Part shown: in pieces, positions 51,381 through 60,566 of the stretch
Numbering within the stretch: position 1 is the stretch's first letter
How the letters are laid out: each line of letters begins with the position of its first letter
NCBI RefSeq assembly: GCF_910584445.1
Contig: NZ_CAJUBO010000001.1
Location: forward strand, 159,603-223,602
Reading direction: 5' to 3'
From: an uncultured Desulfovibrio sp.
Lineage (GTDB): Bacteria; Desulfobacterota; Desulfovibrionia; Desulfovibrionales; Desulfovibrionaceae
DNA length: 64,000 bases
Notes under the pieces: generated by a model
Database searches by the model: none
Told to the model about the DNA's origin: nothing
The model's input: the letters and a program-made list of their open reading frames with translations, nothing else
Position numbers and translations under genes: made by a program

Positions 51381-52214
51381 ATGTCCGCACCGCATCTTCC
51401 CGAGACGCTCCATGGCGTCATCGGCTGGCCGCTGGGCCAGAGCCTTTCGCCGCTCGTCCACAACACGGGCTTCCGGGTCCTGGGCATACCGGCCGTCTAT
51501 CTGCGCTGGGAGATCCCCCCGGAGCGCCTCGGCGCGTTCGTGGACGCCCTGCGCCTGCTGGACATCCGGGGCTGCTCCGTGACCATCCCGCACAAGCAGG
51601 CCGTCATGCCCTTTCTGGATGTGGTGAGCGAGCGGGCCACCCTGGCCGGCGCGGCCAATACCCTGTACTGGAAGGACGGCGCCCTGTGCGGGGACAATAC
51701 CGACGTTGCCGGCTTTCTCGCGCCGCTCGGCGCCGAGCCGCTGGACCGGATGGACGCCCTCCTGCTGGGCGCGGGCGGCGCGGCCCATGCCGTGGCGGCG
51801 GCCCTGCGCCTGCGGGGCTGCCGGCGTGTCCGGGTCTGCACGCCGGGCAACCGCCGCCATCTCGACCTGGCCGGGCGCTTCGGCTTCACGCCCGTGGCGT
51901 GGGAAGAGCGCCACGACCTGCCCGCCGGCCTGGTCATCAACGCCACGCCCCTGGGCATGCACGGAAAAACCGAGGGCGAAACGCCCTATGATTTTGCCCG
52001 CGCCCCGGGCGTGCCCGGCGGCATCGCCTACGACATCGTCTATAATCCCGCGCGCACGCGCTTCCTGTGCGAGGCGGCCCGCGCGGGGCGGCGTTGCGTG
52101 AACGGCGTGGAAATGTTCTTCGGCCAGGCCGACGCCCAGTTCCGCATCTGGACCGGGCAGGCCCTGCCGGAGGCCGCGCGGTCGGCGCTGGAAGCCGCGC
52201 TGGGGGATCGCTGA
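51381..52214 (+). CDS. aroE: Shikimate dehydrogenase
   Basis: 277 residues. NADP-dependent reduction of 3-dehydroshikimate. Substrate-site GWPLGQSLSPLVHN, catalytic lysine in SVTIPHKQAV, NTDVAGF with the conserved Asp, nucleotide-binding LLGAGGAAHAVAAAL, and INATPLGMHGK are visible. GGGGGG lies near the ATG 51381. It is followed, after a repeat-containing gap, by aroQ, an earlier step of the same pathway. Confidence 0.95.
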   Translation: MSAPHLPETLHGVIGWPLGQSLSPLVHNTGFRVLGIPAVYLRWEIPPERLGAFVDALRLLDIRGCSVTIPHKQAVMPFLDVVSERATLAGAANTLYWKDGALCGDNTDVAGFLAPLGAEPLDRMDALLLGAGGAAHAVAAALRLRGCRRVRVCTPGNRRHLDLAGRFGFTPVAWEERHDLPAGLVINATPLGMHGKTEGETPYDFARAPGVPGGIAYDIVYNPARTRFLCEAARAGRRCVNGVEMFFGQADAQFRIWTGQALPEAARSALEAALGDR

Positions 52215-52342
52215 CGCCCGCATGGTTCTAGGCTCAGACCTCATTAAAAAACGCCCTTATGGTTTTTTCAGCGAGGAAAGGAGATTTTCCGCTGGCCGCC
52301 CTTGGCTCCGCTTCGGGCGGGGGCTGTCGCCGCCAGCGCAAA

Positions 52343-52435
52343 AGCCACCCGGAGGGCGCGCCGCAGGCGCGTTTGCGTTGCCGAGCGAAGCGCGGCTTAC
52401 GCAAATGGACAGCAACGCAAGGCTGTTTTTGACGG
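52343..52435 (+). repeat. Dispersed intergenic repeat, copy 2
   Basis: Inverted relative to the copy at 11895-11987, with about 84 of 93 identical positions. It sits in the aroE-aroQ gap. The conserved block runs from AGCCA/CCC to GTTTTTGACGG. Confidence 0.85.
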
Positions 52436-52511
52436 ATGATTGCGGCATTGCATAAGCTGCCACATCCCGGCCGGCAGCCACATCAATAGGTTTAGATACT
52501 AAGGAGACAGC

Positions 52512-52946
52512 ATGACCGTTCTTGTCCTGCACGGCGTCAACCTCAACATGTTCGGCAGGCGCGACCCGGCCCAGTACGGCACGGCCACGCTGGACGACAT
52601 CAATGCCGCGCTGGCGGCCCTGGCCGCGGAACTGGGCGCGGGCCTCGTCACCTTCCAGACCAACCATGAGGGCGCCATGGTGGAACGCATCCACGCGGCC
52701 CTGGACGACGGCACTTCCGCCGTGGTCATCAATGCGGGCGCGTGGACGCACACCAGCCACGCCATCGCCGACGCCCTGGCTCTCCTGCCCGTGCCCGTGG
52801 TGGAGGTGCACATGTCCAACGTACACGCGCGCGAGCCGTTCCGGCACGAGAGCGTCCTTGCGCGCGTCTGCGCCGGGAGCATCGCGGGCTTCGGCGTGCA
52901 GAGCTATCTGCTGGGCCTGCGCGCGGCGTGCGCGCTGGTCCGCTGA
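52512..52946 (+). CDS. aroQ: 3-dehydroquinate dehydratase, type II
   Basis: 144-residue dodecameric type II enzyme forming 3-dehydroshikimate. It begins VLVLHGVNLNMFGRRDPAQYG, containing the catalytic tyrosine, followed by FQTNHEGAMVERIH, INAGAWTHTSHAIADAL, and VHMSNVHAREPFRHESVL with the catalytic histidine region. TAAGGAGACAGC precedes the ATG. The usual INPGA is here INAGA, a mild deviation. Confidence 0.95.
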   Translation: MTVLVLHGVNLNMFGRRDPAQYGTATLDDINAALAALAAELGAGLVTFQTNHEGAMVERIHAALDDGTSAVVINAGAWTHTSHAIADALALLPVPVVEVHMSNVHAREPFRHESVLARVCAGSIAGFGVQSYLLGLRAACALVR

Positions 52947-53184
52947 CCTCCCGGCGTCTCTGTCCGCCGCCTGCGCGGGGAGCGGCGAAGGGCCGCGCCG
53001 CTCCGGTCCCGCCGTGGAGACAGCCGGACGCGCGCCCGGCGCGGGGCGCTTCCGGCATGTGCCCGGCCCAAGGCTCTCCGGGGGCAAAAGGCTGGATTTT
53101 CGTTTGTGCTTCCTGTACGCTGACGGGAACTGCGGCATTTCCTCTTTTCCGGTTGTTCAACCTGCGACCAGCTCCGGAGTTGCC

Positions 53185-53769
53185 ATGAACAATGCCATCT
53201 CCCTCGGCCGGATGCGCGACCCGGCCTTCACCCGCGAGGTGGAGGAGCGCAGCGGCCAGAACATCTCCACCTGTTACCAGTGCGGCAACTGCACGGCAGG
53301 CTGCCCGGCGGGCTTTGTCTATGACCGCCAGGTGAGCCAGATCATGCGCGGCGTCCAGCTTGGTCTCAGGGAGCAGGTGCTCACGTCCAACGCCATCTGG
53401 TACTGCCTGGGCTGCTCCATGTGCAGCCAGCGCTGCCCCAACAATATCGACGTGGCGCGTGTCATGGAGACCCTGCGCCACATGGCCCGCCACGAGGGCG
53501 ACGTGGCCGTGCCGAAGGTGGAGAAGTTCTGGCTCTCCTTCCTTGACACGGTGCGCGCCTTCGGCCGCACCTATGAGATCGGCACCATGGCGCTCTACAT
53601 GCTCCGCTCCCTGCGCCTGACCACGGATGTCGATCTTGCGCCGGCCGCGCTCAAGCGGCACAAGCTGCCCTTCATTCCCAAGGGTGCGCCGGACGGCGGC
53701 GCGGCCGCCGCGGGCCGCATCCTGGCGCGGTACAAGGCAAGGGCCAAAGCCGAGGGGGTGCGGCCATGA
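53185..53769 (+). CDS. hdrC: Heterodisulfide reductase subunit C-like protein
   Basis: 194-residue iron-sulfur protein with two [4Fe-4S] motifs, C30-x2-C33-x2-C36-x3-C40 (CYQCGNCTAGCP) and C74-x2-C77-x2-C80-x3-C84 (CLGCSMCSQRCP). It carries electrons between HdrA and the disulfide site in HdrB. CCGGAGTTGCC precedes ATG 53185. It heads a tightly packed plus-strand cluster; the stop overlaps hdrB by ATGA. Confidence 0.94.
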   Translation: MNNAISLGRMRDPAFTREVEERSGQNISTCYQCGNCTAGCPAGFVYDRQVSQIMRGVQLGLREQVLTSNAIWYCLGCSMCSQRCPNNIDVARVMETLRHMARHEGDVAVPKVEKFWLSFLDTVRAFGRTYEIGTMALYMLRSLRLTTDVDLAPAALKRHKLPFIPKGAPDGGAAAAGRILARYKARAKAEGVRP

Positions 53770-54686
53770 AGTACGCCTATTATCCGGGCTGTTCGCAGGA
53801 AGGCTCGGCCCTTGACTACGGCAAGTCCACGGGCGCGCTCTGCGCCGCGCTGGGCATCGAGCTTGCGGAGATCCCGGGCTGGAGCTGCTGCGGCTCCACC
53901 CCGGCGCACGCCGTGGATACCGAGCTTTCGGCCGCGCTCTGCGCGCGCAATCTCGATCTTGCGGCGCGGGACGGCGCCGAACAGGTGGTCACGCCCTGTC
54001 CGAGCTGCCTTTCCAACCTGCGCCTGGCGGCCGACCGCATGAAGGAACCCGTGTTTCGCGCCCGCGTCAACGAACTGCTGGACGCGCCCGCCGCCGAGCG
54101 CCTGCCGGAGTCCACCTCGGTCATGCAGCTCATCGCCCGCGTCTATGACGCGGACAGCCTTGCGGCGCGGGTGACGCGCCCGCTCACCGGCCTGAGGATC
54201 GCGGCCTATTACGGCTGCCTCATGAGCCGGCCGGCGGATGTCATGCAGTTCGGCGACCCGGAAAACCCCACGCTCATGGAGAGCCTGCTCTCTGCCTGCG
54301 GCGCCGAGATGGTGGAGTTTCCGCTCAAGACGGTCTGCTGCGGCGCGTCCTTCGGCATTCCCGAGCGGCCGCTCACGGCCCGCAACTCCGGGCGCATCCT
54401 CGACCTGGCGACGAAGCTCGGCGCGGACGTCATTGCCGTGGCCTGTCCGCTCTGCCAGATGAATCTTGACCTGCGCCAGAAACAGGCGGCCAGGGCCGAG
54501 GACGCCTTTTTCCACATGCCGGTGCTCTATTTCACCCAGCTTATGGGCCTCGCCATGGGCATCGCGCCCGAGCATCTCGGTCTGGATCAGCTCTGCGTGA
54601 GCGCCGGGTCCCTCCTGCGCAAGATGGAGGCCGCGCGGGCGGCCGCCGGCGCCAAGGGCACGGAAGCCAAGGGAGGCAAGGCATGA
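53766..54686 (+). CDS. hdrB: Heterodisulfide reductase subunit B-like protein
   Basis: 306 residues containing two CCG domains. The first is C9-x31-CC(41,42)-x35-C78-x2-C81; the second repeats around YYGCLMSRP, KTVCCGASFG and VACPLCQMN. Both keep all cysteines needed for the noncubane [4Fe-4S] clusters that reduce a disulfide. In sulfate reducers the physiological disulfide is thought to be that of DsrC or a related carrier. It overlaps hdrC and hdrA by 4 bp each. Confidence 0.95.
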   Translation: MKYAYYPGCSQEGSALDYGKSTGALCAALGIELAEIPGWSCCGSTPAHAVDTELSAALCARNLDLAARDGAEQVVTPCPSCLSNLRLAADRMKEPVFRARVNELLDAPAAERLPESTSVMQLIARVYDADSLAARVTRPLTGLRIAAYYGCLMSRPADVMQFGDPENPTLMESLLSACGAEMVEFPLKTVCCGASFGIPERPLTARNSGRILDLATKLGADVIAVACPLCQMNLDLRQKQAARAEDAFFHMPVLYFTQLMGLAMGIAPEHLGLDQLCVSAGSLLRKMEAARAAAGAKGTEAKGGKA

Positions 54687-56644
54687 GAATCGGCGTCTTC
54701 ATCTGCCACTGCGGCAGCAATATTGCGGGCACCGTGGACGTGGCCCAGGTGGCGGAACGCGCCCGCCATTACCCGGACGTGGTCTATGCGGACGACCCCA
54801 TGTACACCTGCGCCGAACCGGGCCAGGCCGCCATCGAAGCCGCCATCAGGGAGTACCGGCTCGACGGCGTGGTGGTGGCCTCCTGCACGCCGCGCATGCA
54901 CGAGCCTACCTTCCGCCGCACCGTGGCGCGCGCCGGGCTTAACCCCTACATGTTCGAAATGGCGAACATCCGCGAGCATGTCTCGTGGATCGGCAAGGAC
55001 AGGGAAGCCAATACCAACAAGGCCGCCGAGCTTGTCCTCATGGCCGTGGAAAAGCTGCGCCGCAACCGGCCGCTGGCGCCCAAGTCCTTCGACGTGACCA
55101 GAAAGGCGCTCATCATCGGCGGCGGCGTGGCGGGCATCCAGGCCGCGCTTGACTGCGCGGACGGCGGCGTGCCGGTCATCCTGGTGGAGCGCGAGGCCAC
55201 CATCGGCGGCAAGATGGCGAAGCTGGACAAGACCTTTCCCACGGTGGACTGCTCGGCCTGCATCCTCGGACCCAAGATGGTCGATGTGGCCCAGCATCCG
55301 CTCATCACGCTCTACGCCTATTCGGAGGTGGAGGACATCTCCGGCTATGTGGGCAACTTCCAGGTGAAGATCCGCAGGAAGACGCCCTATGTGGACTGGA
55401 GCAAGTGCACGGGCTGCGGCGCCTGCACCGAAAAATGCCCCAGCAAGAAAACGCCGGACGCCTTCAACGAATTCACGGGCGACACCACGGCCATCACCAT
55501 CGCCTTTCCGCAGGCCATCCCCAAGAAGGCGGTCATCAACGCCCCCTACTGCCGCAAGCTCACCAGCGGCAAGTGCGGCATCTGCGCCAAGGTCTGCCCC
55601 ACCGGGGCCGTCAATTACGAGCTGAAGGACGAGATCGTCACCGAGACCGTTGGCTCCATCGTGGCGGCCACGGGCTATGACCTCATGGACTGGTCGGTCT
55701 ATGAGGAATACGGCGGCGGCAGGTACCCGGACGTGATCACGGCCCTCCAGTACGAGCGGCTGCTCAACGCCTCCGGACCCACGGGCGGCCATATCGTGCG
55801 TCCGTCCGACGGCCGCGAGCCGAAAGACGTGGTCTTCATCCAGTGCGTCGGCTCGCGCGACAGGTCCGTGGGGCGCCCGTACTGCTCCGGCTTCTGCTGC
55901 ATGTACACGGCCAAGCAGGCCGTGCTCACCAAGGACCATCTGCCCGACTCGCAGTCCTACGTCTTCTATATGGACATCCGCGCCGCGGGCAAGCTCTATG
56001 ACGAGTTCACGCGCCGCGCCATGGAGGAATACGGCACCCACTACATCCGGGGCCGCGTCTCGGCCATCTATCCTGACGGCGAGGGCCGCTATGTGGTCAT
56101 GGGCGCCGACACCCTCATGGGCGAGCCTATCGAGATCAAGGCCGACCTCATTGTCCTGGCCGTGGGCATCGAGTCCAGCGAGGGAGCGTCCAAGCTGGCG
56201 GAAAAGCTGCGTATCTCCTACGACAGCTACGGCTTCTTCATGGAGAGCCATGTCAAGCTCAAGCCTGTGGAGACCAATACCGCGGGCGTCTTCCTGGCCG
56301 GCGCCTGCCAGGGACCCAAGGACATCCCGGCCTCGGTGGCGCAGGGTTCGGCGGCCGCGGCCAAGGTGCTCGACCTGTTCGCCAGGCCGAAACTCCAGAG
56401 CGACCCGCAGATCGCCCATGTGGACATCCGCCGCTGCGTGGACTGCGGCAAGTGCATCCGCTGCTGTCCCTTCGGCTCCATCGAGGAAGTGAGCGTGCGC
56501 GGCGAAAACAAGGCCCAGGTCATCGAAACGGTCTGCCAGGGCTGCGGCCTCTGCGTGGCGACCTGTCCGCAGGGCGCCATCCAGCTCTCGCATTCCACCG
56601 ACAATCAGATTCTTGCGGAGGTCAACGCGCTATGCCGGTTCTAG
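54683..56644 (+). CDS. hdrA: Heterodisulfide reductase subunit A-like flavoprotein
   Basis: 653-residue FAD protein proposed to bifurcate electrons. The FAD loop GGGVAG lies at 146-151. PTVDCSACILGPKM follows, with ferredoxin motifs CTGCGACTEKCP and CGICAKVCP in the middle. GFCCMYTAKQAVL is further on. Two C-terminal clusters are CVDCGKCIRCCP and CQGCGLCVATCP. It is cytoplasmic, in complex with HdrBC and the flx subunits. Its 3' end overlaps the next gene by 13 bp. Confidence 0.96.
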   Translation: MRIGVFICHCGSNIAGTVDVAQVAERARHYPDVVYADDPMYTCAEPGQAAIEAAIREYRLDGVVVASCTPRMHEPTFRRTVARAGLNPYMFEMANIREHVSWIGKDREANTNKAAELVLMAVEKLRRNRPLAPKSFDVTRKALIIGGGVAGIQAALDCADGGVPVILVEREATIGGKMAKLDKTFPTVDCSACILGPKMVDVAQHPLITLYAYSEVEDISGYVGNFQVKIRRKTPYVDWSKCTGCGACTEKCPSKKTPDAFNEFTGDTTAITIAFPQAIPKKAVINAPYCRKLTSGKCGICAKVCPTGAVNYELKDEIVTETVGSIVAATGYDLMDWSVYEEYGGGRYPDVITALQYERLLNASGPTGGHIVRPSDGREPKDVVFIQCVGSRDRSVGRPYCSGFCCMYTAKQAVLTKDHLPDSQSYVFYMDIRAAGKLYDEFTRRAMEEYGTHYIRGRVSAIYPDGEGRYVVMGADTLMGEPIEIKADLIVLAVGIESSEGASKLAEKLRISYDSYGFFMESHVKLKPVETNTAGVFLAGACQGPKDIPASVAQGSAAAAKVLDLFARPKLQSDPQIAHVDIRRCVDCGKCIRCCPFGSIEEVSVRGENKAQVIETVCQGCGLCVATCPQGAIQLSHSTDNQILAEVNALCRF

Positions 56645-58080
56645 AAGGCAAGGAACTGCGGATCGTCGGCTTTCTCTGCAACTGGTGCTCCTACGGCGGC
56701 GCGGACACGGCCGGCGTGGCGCGCGCCGGGCAGCCCACCGACCTGCGCGTCATCCGCGTGCCCTGCACGGGCCGGGTGGACCCGCTCTTCATCGTCAAGG
56801 CCCTGCTGGAAGGCGCGGACGGCGTCCTCGTTTCCGGCTGTCACCCGCGCGACTGCCACTATGCCGTGGGCAATTTCTACGCCCGCCGCCGTCTGGAGGT
56901 GGTGCGCGAATTTCTGCCCGTGCTCGGCATCGACCAGCGCCGTTTCGCCTATACCTGGGTCTCGGCGTCGGAAGGCCAGCGCTGGCAGGAGGTGGTGCAG
57001 AAATTCACCGCTGAGATTCATGCCCTGGGTCCGGCCCCGCGTCTGGAAGATGCAAAGCCGCTGCTGCGCCTGGCCGACATGGCGCTTTCCTCCCTGCATC
57101 CGCTGGGCACCGGGCAAAAGGCGCCCCTGGACGAACTCAAGGCCGCCATCAGGGCCAAACTGCCCGAGCTGGAATGCGTCATCGGCTGGCAGCAGGGCTA
57201 TGACGCGGCCCATGTGGTGCCGCTGTTCATGAAGACCCCCGAAGACGTGGACAAGCTCGTGTGGGGACCGCTCAACGTCAACAATCCCGCCGTCTATCTG
57301 CCGCAGTTCAAGGGCAAAAAGGTGGGCGTGGTGGTCAAGGGCTGCGACGCGCGCTCCATCGCCGAACTCCTGCAGGAGCGGCTCATCAGCCGCGAGGACG
57401 TGAGCATCTTTTCCATCCCCTGCGAGGGGGTGCTGGACATGGCCCGCGTCAATGCCGAACTGGGCCGCTACACGAAAATCGACAGCGTGAGCATGGACGA
57501 GGCGGGCGTGAGCATCACGGCCGACGGCAGGGAGCACCGCTTCTGCATGACCGAATGCGCCCAGGGCAAGTGCTATGGCTGCACCACGCCCGGCGCGGTC
57601 ATCGCGGACCAGCGCTTCGGCGCGCCCGTGAAGGTGACGCCCGCCGCGCATACCCCGCCGGAACTCGCCATGCTCGACGCCATGAGCCTCGAGGAGCGCA
57701 TGGGCTTCTGGAAGGCGCAGATGGAGCGCTGCCTGCGCTGCTATGCCTGCCGCAACGCCTGCCCCATGTGCGTCTGCCGCGACCACTGCATCTCGGACTC
57801 CCGCGAGCCGCACTGGATGAGCCAGGCCGACAGCGCGCGCGACAAGCTCTTTTTCCAGGCCATCCACGCCCTTCATCTGGCCGGGCGCTGCACGGGCTGC
57901 GGCGAATGCCAGCGCGCCTGCCCGCTGGGCATTCCCATCCTCGCGCTGCGCCAGCAGATCGCCCGCGCGGTGGGCAATCTCTTTGACGGCTACAAGGCCG
58001 GCATCGACCCCGCGGCCGTGCCGCCGCTGCTCACCTACGCTGTGGACGAAACGCATATCCATGAGAGGGAGTGGAAATGA
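56632..58080 (+). CDS. Fused FlxD-FlxC-like (MvhD domain plus iron-sulfur domain) protein
   Basis: 482 residues. Residues ~5-135 are an MvhD-type domain with C16, C19, C45, C70, C75 (FLCNWCSYGGAD, VPCTGR, SGCHPRDCHY), which links HdrA to an electron-donating unit. Residues ~135-480 resemble the FlxC/FrhB-type iron-sulfur protein: VGVVVKGCDARSIAELLQ, ECAQGKCYGCTTP, and two clusters CLRCYACRNACPMC and CTGCGECQRACP. The start at 56632 overlaps hdrA and has GGAGG upstream. FlxC and FlxD are often separate genes; here one ORF carries both. ATGA overlap with the next gene. Confidence 0.8.
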   Translation: MPVLEGKELRIVGFLCNWCSYGGADTAGVARAGQPTDLRVIRVPCTGRVDPLFIVKALLEGADGVLVSGCHPRDCHYAVGNFYARRRLEVVREFLPVLGIDQRRFAYTWVSASEGQRWQEVVQKFTAEIHALGPAPRLEDAKPLLRLADMALSSLHPLGTGQKAPLDELKAAIRAKLPELECVIGWQQGYDAAHVVPLFMKTPEDVDKLVWGPLNVNNPAVYLPQFKGKKVGVVVKGCDARSIAELLQERLISREDVSIFSIPCEGVLDMARVNAELGRYTKIDSVSMDEAGVSITADGREHRFCMTECAQGKCYGCTTPGAVIADQRFGAPVKVTPAAHTPPELAMLDAMSLEERMGFWKAQMERCLRCYACRNACPMCVCRDHCISDSREPHWMSQADSARDKLFFQAIHALHLAGRCTGCGECQRACPLGIPILALRQQIARAVGNLFDGYKAGIDPAAVPPLLTYAVDETHIHEREWK

Positions 58081-59156
58081 GCATGATCCGTTTTGTCGCT
58101 TCGGACGGGCTGCCGGGTCTTGCGGCCTCCCTCGCCAAGAGCGGGCGCCGCGTCCTCGTGCCCGTGGAAAAGCCCGCCGCCTCCAAGCCCTCCGTGGTCT
58201 TCGCGCCCTGGGAGCCGGGCATCGCCATGACCCTCGCCAAGGCCACGGTGCCCCCCAAGGACGCCGTCCTGCCCGAGTGCGAGACGCTCATGACCTTCAG
58301 GAAGAGCCGGGACCCGGCGGATCTCAACCAGACCACCGTGGAGCTGGACCCTGTGGAGGCGGCGCGGCCGACGGTGGTCTTCGCCTGCCGCCCCTGTGAC
58401 GCGCGCGGCTTTGCCGCGCTGGACAAGCCCTTTCTGGAAGGCGTCTATGCCGACCCGTATTACCGGGCGCGGCGCGAGGCTCTGACGGTGGTGAGCCTCA
58501 CCTGCGCCACGGGCTGCGAGACCTGCTTCTGCCACTGGGTGGGCGGCGGACCCACCTCGCCCGTGGGTTCGGACGTCCTCATCACGGAGATCGAAGGCGG
58601 CTATGTGCTCCAGGCCGTGACGCCGCGCGGCGAGGAGCTGCTGGGCGCAACGGACCTGGCGGACGGCGCGGAAAAGTTCCCGCTGGCCGAGGCCGCGCGC
58701 AAGGCCGCCTGGGCCAGCCTGGTTCCCGCGCCGGACCTGAAGGATGCCGCGGCGAGCCTCAGGGCCGTTTTCGATGACGCGGCCTTCTGGGAAGCGGAGA
58801 CCGCGCGCTGCCTTTCCTGCGGGGCCTGCACCTATTTCTGCCCCACCTGCTACTGCTTCAACATCACCGATGAGGGCGAACCGGAAAGTCCCTGCGGCGG
58901 CAAACGCCTGCGGAGCTGGGACAACTGCATGTCCTCCCGCTATACGCGCGAGGCCAGCGGCCATAATCCGCGCCCCCACAAGTTCCAGCGCATGCGTAAC
59001 CGCGTTTCGCACAAGTTCTGGACCTATCCGGAAAACTGGGGGTCCTTCCTGTGCAGCGGTTGCGGCCGGTGCATCGCCAACTGCCCGGTCTGTCTGGATA
59101 TTCGCGCCATCGTGCTGGATGCCGTGGCGGCGGCCAGGGGCAGGGCGGGCGCTTAG
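58077..59156 (+). CDS. FlxB-like iron-sulfur oxidoreductase subunit
   Basis: 359 residues. The N-terminal part resembles AsrA-type sulfite reductase subunits (VVFACRPCDARGFAALDKPF, TCATGCETCFCHWVGGGP). Two C-terminal [4Fe-4S] sites are CLSCGACTYFCPTC and CSGCGRCIANCPVC. It would pass electrons between the NAD(P)H-oxidising FlxA and the Hdr side. It is translated from an ATGA overlap with the previous gene behind GAGAGGGAG. The similarity to AsrA means an anaerobic sulfite reductase-like role cannot be fully excluded, but context favours flx. Confidence 0.82.
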   Translation: MSMIRFVASDGLPGLAASLAKSGRRVLVPVEKPAASKPSVVFAPWEPGIAMTLAKATVPPKDAVLPECETLMTFRKSRDPADLNQTTVELDPVEAARPTVVFACRPCDARGFAALDKPFLEGVYADPYYRARREALTVVSLTCATGCETCFCHWVGGGPTSPVGSDVLITEIEGGYVLQAVTPRGEELLGATDLADGAEKFPLAEAARKAAWASLVPAPDLKDAAASLRAVFDDAAFWEAETARCLSCGACTYFCPTCYCFNITDEGEPESPCGGKRLRSWDNCMSSRYTREASGHNPRPHKFQRMRNRVSHKFWTYPENWGSFLCSGCGRCIANCPVCLDIRAIVLDAVAAARGRAGA

Positions 59157-59207
59157 GCGGTTTTCGCCGGTACTCTTGAAGTCCATTTGCGTGAAAGGAG
59201 CTGATTC

Positions 59208-60353
59208 ATGGCAACCAAGAAGACTTCCGGAAAGGCCAAGGCCGCTCCCAAGGCTTCGGACGCCGAACCCAAAAAGACCAGGGGCCGCGCCGCCGCCACG
59301 GGAACAAAGGGCGGCAAGGCCGCCGCGTCCGCTGCCAAAAACGCCCGGCCCGAAGACGCGCGCGCGCCGCAGACGGAAGTGAAGGGCGCTCCGGCGCCCG
59401 CGGCGAAAGCCGGAGCCGCCCGCACGGTCGAGACCCCGGCCTCCGCGCCGGCCGACGCGTCCGCCCCGGCGCGCGCCAAGGCCGGCCCGCGCATGCCCGG
59501 GGGCATCAGCCCGCGCCCGCTCCTCGCGGGCAATCCCTACCTGCCGCAGGTGGCAACTGTGGCGGAGATCATCCAGGAAACGCGGAATATCCGCACCCTG
59601 CGCGTGGTGCTTGACGATGCCGGAGCCATGGAACGCTTCACCTTCGAGCCGGGGCAGGTGGGCCAGCTCTCGGTATTCGGCGCGGGCGAGGCGACCTTTG
59701 TCATCAATTCGCCGCCGTCCCTGAAGGACTGGCTCCAGTTCTCCGTCATGGCGGCGGGCGAGGTCACGGAAGCCATCCACCGCCTTTCGCCCGGCGACAA
59801 GGTGGGCGTGCGCGCGCCCCTGGGGAATTTCTTTCCCTGGCGGGAATGGAAGGGCAAGAACGTGTTCTTCATTGGCGGCGGCATCGGCATGGCGCCCATC
59901 CGTACCATCATGCTCCATCTGCTGGAGCGCAAGGCCGAGTATGGCAAGATCAGCCTGCTGTATGGCGCGCGCAGTCCGCAGGACATGGCCTACAGCTACG
60001 AGCTTGACGACTGGAAGCGGAACCCCGACCTCGACTGCACGCTCTGCATCGACAATCCGTGCGAGGACTGGCCGCACAAGGTGGGCCTGATCCCCAGGGT
60101 GCTGGAGGAGCTTTCCCCCTCGCCGGAAAATACCGTGGCCGTGCTCTGCGGACCGCCCATCATGATCAAATTCACGCTCCAGGCGCTGGAGAAGCTCGGC
60201 TTTGCGCCGGAAAATATCGTGACCACGCTGGAAAAGCGCATGAAATGCGGCATCGGCATCTGCGGGCGCTGCAATATCGGCAGCCATTACGTCTGTGTGG
60301 ACGGCCCGGTCTTCACCCTGAAGGAGTTGCAGGCCCTGCCGTCGGATATGTAA
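59208..60353 (+). CDS. FlxA-like FAD/NAD-binding subunit with a long Lys/Ala/Pro-rich N-terminus
   Basis: 381 residues. From residue ~110 it is a ferredoxin-reductase-type module: FAD domain (FEPGQVGQLSVFGAGEATFV), NAD domain (FIGGGIGMAPIRTIMLHLLE) and a C-terminal [2Fe-2S] site CGIGICGRCNIGSHYVC. This is the NAD(P)H-oxidising unit (AsrB/PyrK-like). Residues 1-95 are low-complexity Lys/Ala/Pro, resembling a histone H1 tail. GAAAGGAGCTGATTC before the ATG supports this long form; the next Met (59493) has no good ribosome site. A terminator follows. Confidence 0.85.
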   Translation: MATKKTSGKAKAAPKASDAEPKKTRGRAAATGTKGGKAAASAAKNARPEDARAPQTEVKGAPAPAAKAGAARTVETPASAPADASAPARAKAGPRMPGGISPRPLLAGNPYLPQVATVAEIIQETRNIRTLRVVLDDAGAMERFTFEPGQVGQLSVFGAGEATFVINSPPSLKDWLQFSVMAAGEVTEAIHRLSPGDKVGVRAPLGNFFPWREWKGKNVFFIGGGIGMAPIRTIMLHLLERKAEYGKISLLYGARSPQDMAYSYELDDWKRNPDLDCTLCIDNPCEDWPHKVGLIPRVLEELSPSPENTVAVLCGPPIMIKFTLQALEKLGFAPENIVTTLEKRMKCGIGICGRCNIGSHYVCVDGPVFTLKELQALPSDM

Positions 60354-60383
60354 CGGCCCCGGAACGCCGGGCGCGTCGCTTGA

Positions 60384-60420
60384 GGCCGGTTTTGCGGAGG
60401 ACCCGCGAAACCGGCCTTTT
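60384..60420 (+). terminator. Intrinsic terminator of the hdr-flx cluster
   Basis: A 14-bp stem with one wobble pair (60384-60397 with 60403-60416), a 5-nt loop and TTTT. It lies 31 bp past the FlxA-like gene stop. Confidence 0.92.
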
Positions 60421-60471
60421 CCCGTCCCGGGGCGCCTGCCGTCCGCGTGGCGGCGCCGGGGAGGTTTCTTC

Positions 60472-60487
60472 TGGCACCGGACTTGCA
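60472..60487 (+). promoter_or_regulatory. Sigma-54 promoter
   Basis: TGGCACCGGACTTGCA gives GG at -24 and GC at -12 with exactly 10 bp between, and matches the consensus TGGCAC-N5-TTGCA closely. It is about 95 bp upstream of the small gene at 60567. Confidence 0.85.
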
Positions 60488-60566
60488 TGTAGGTGGGCGT
60501 ACCCGCGCATGCGGCAATTTTGACGCCCTCCGCCGCCCGGCGGTTCTGGACCAAAGGAGAAAGATC

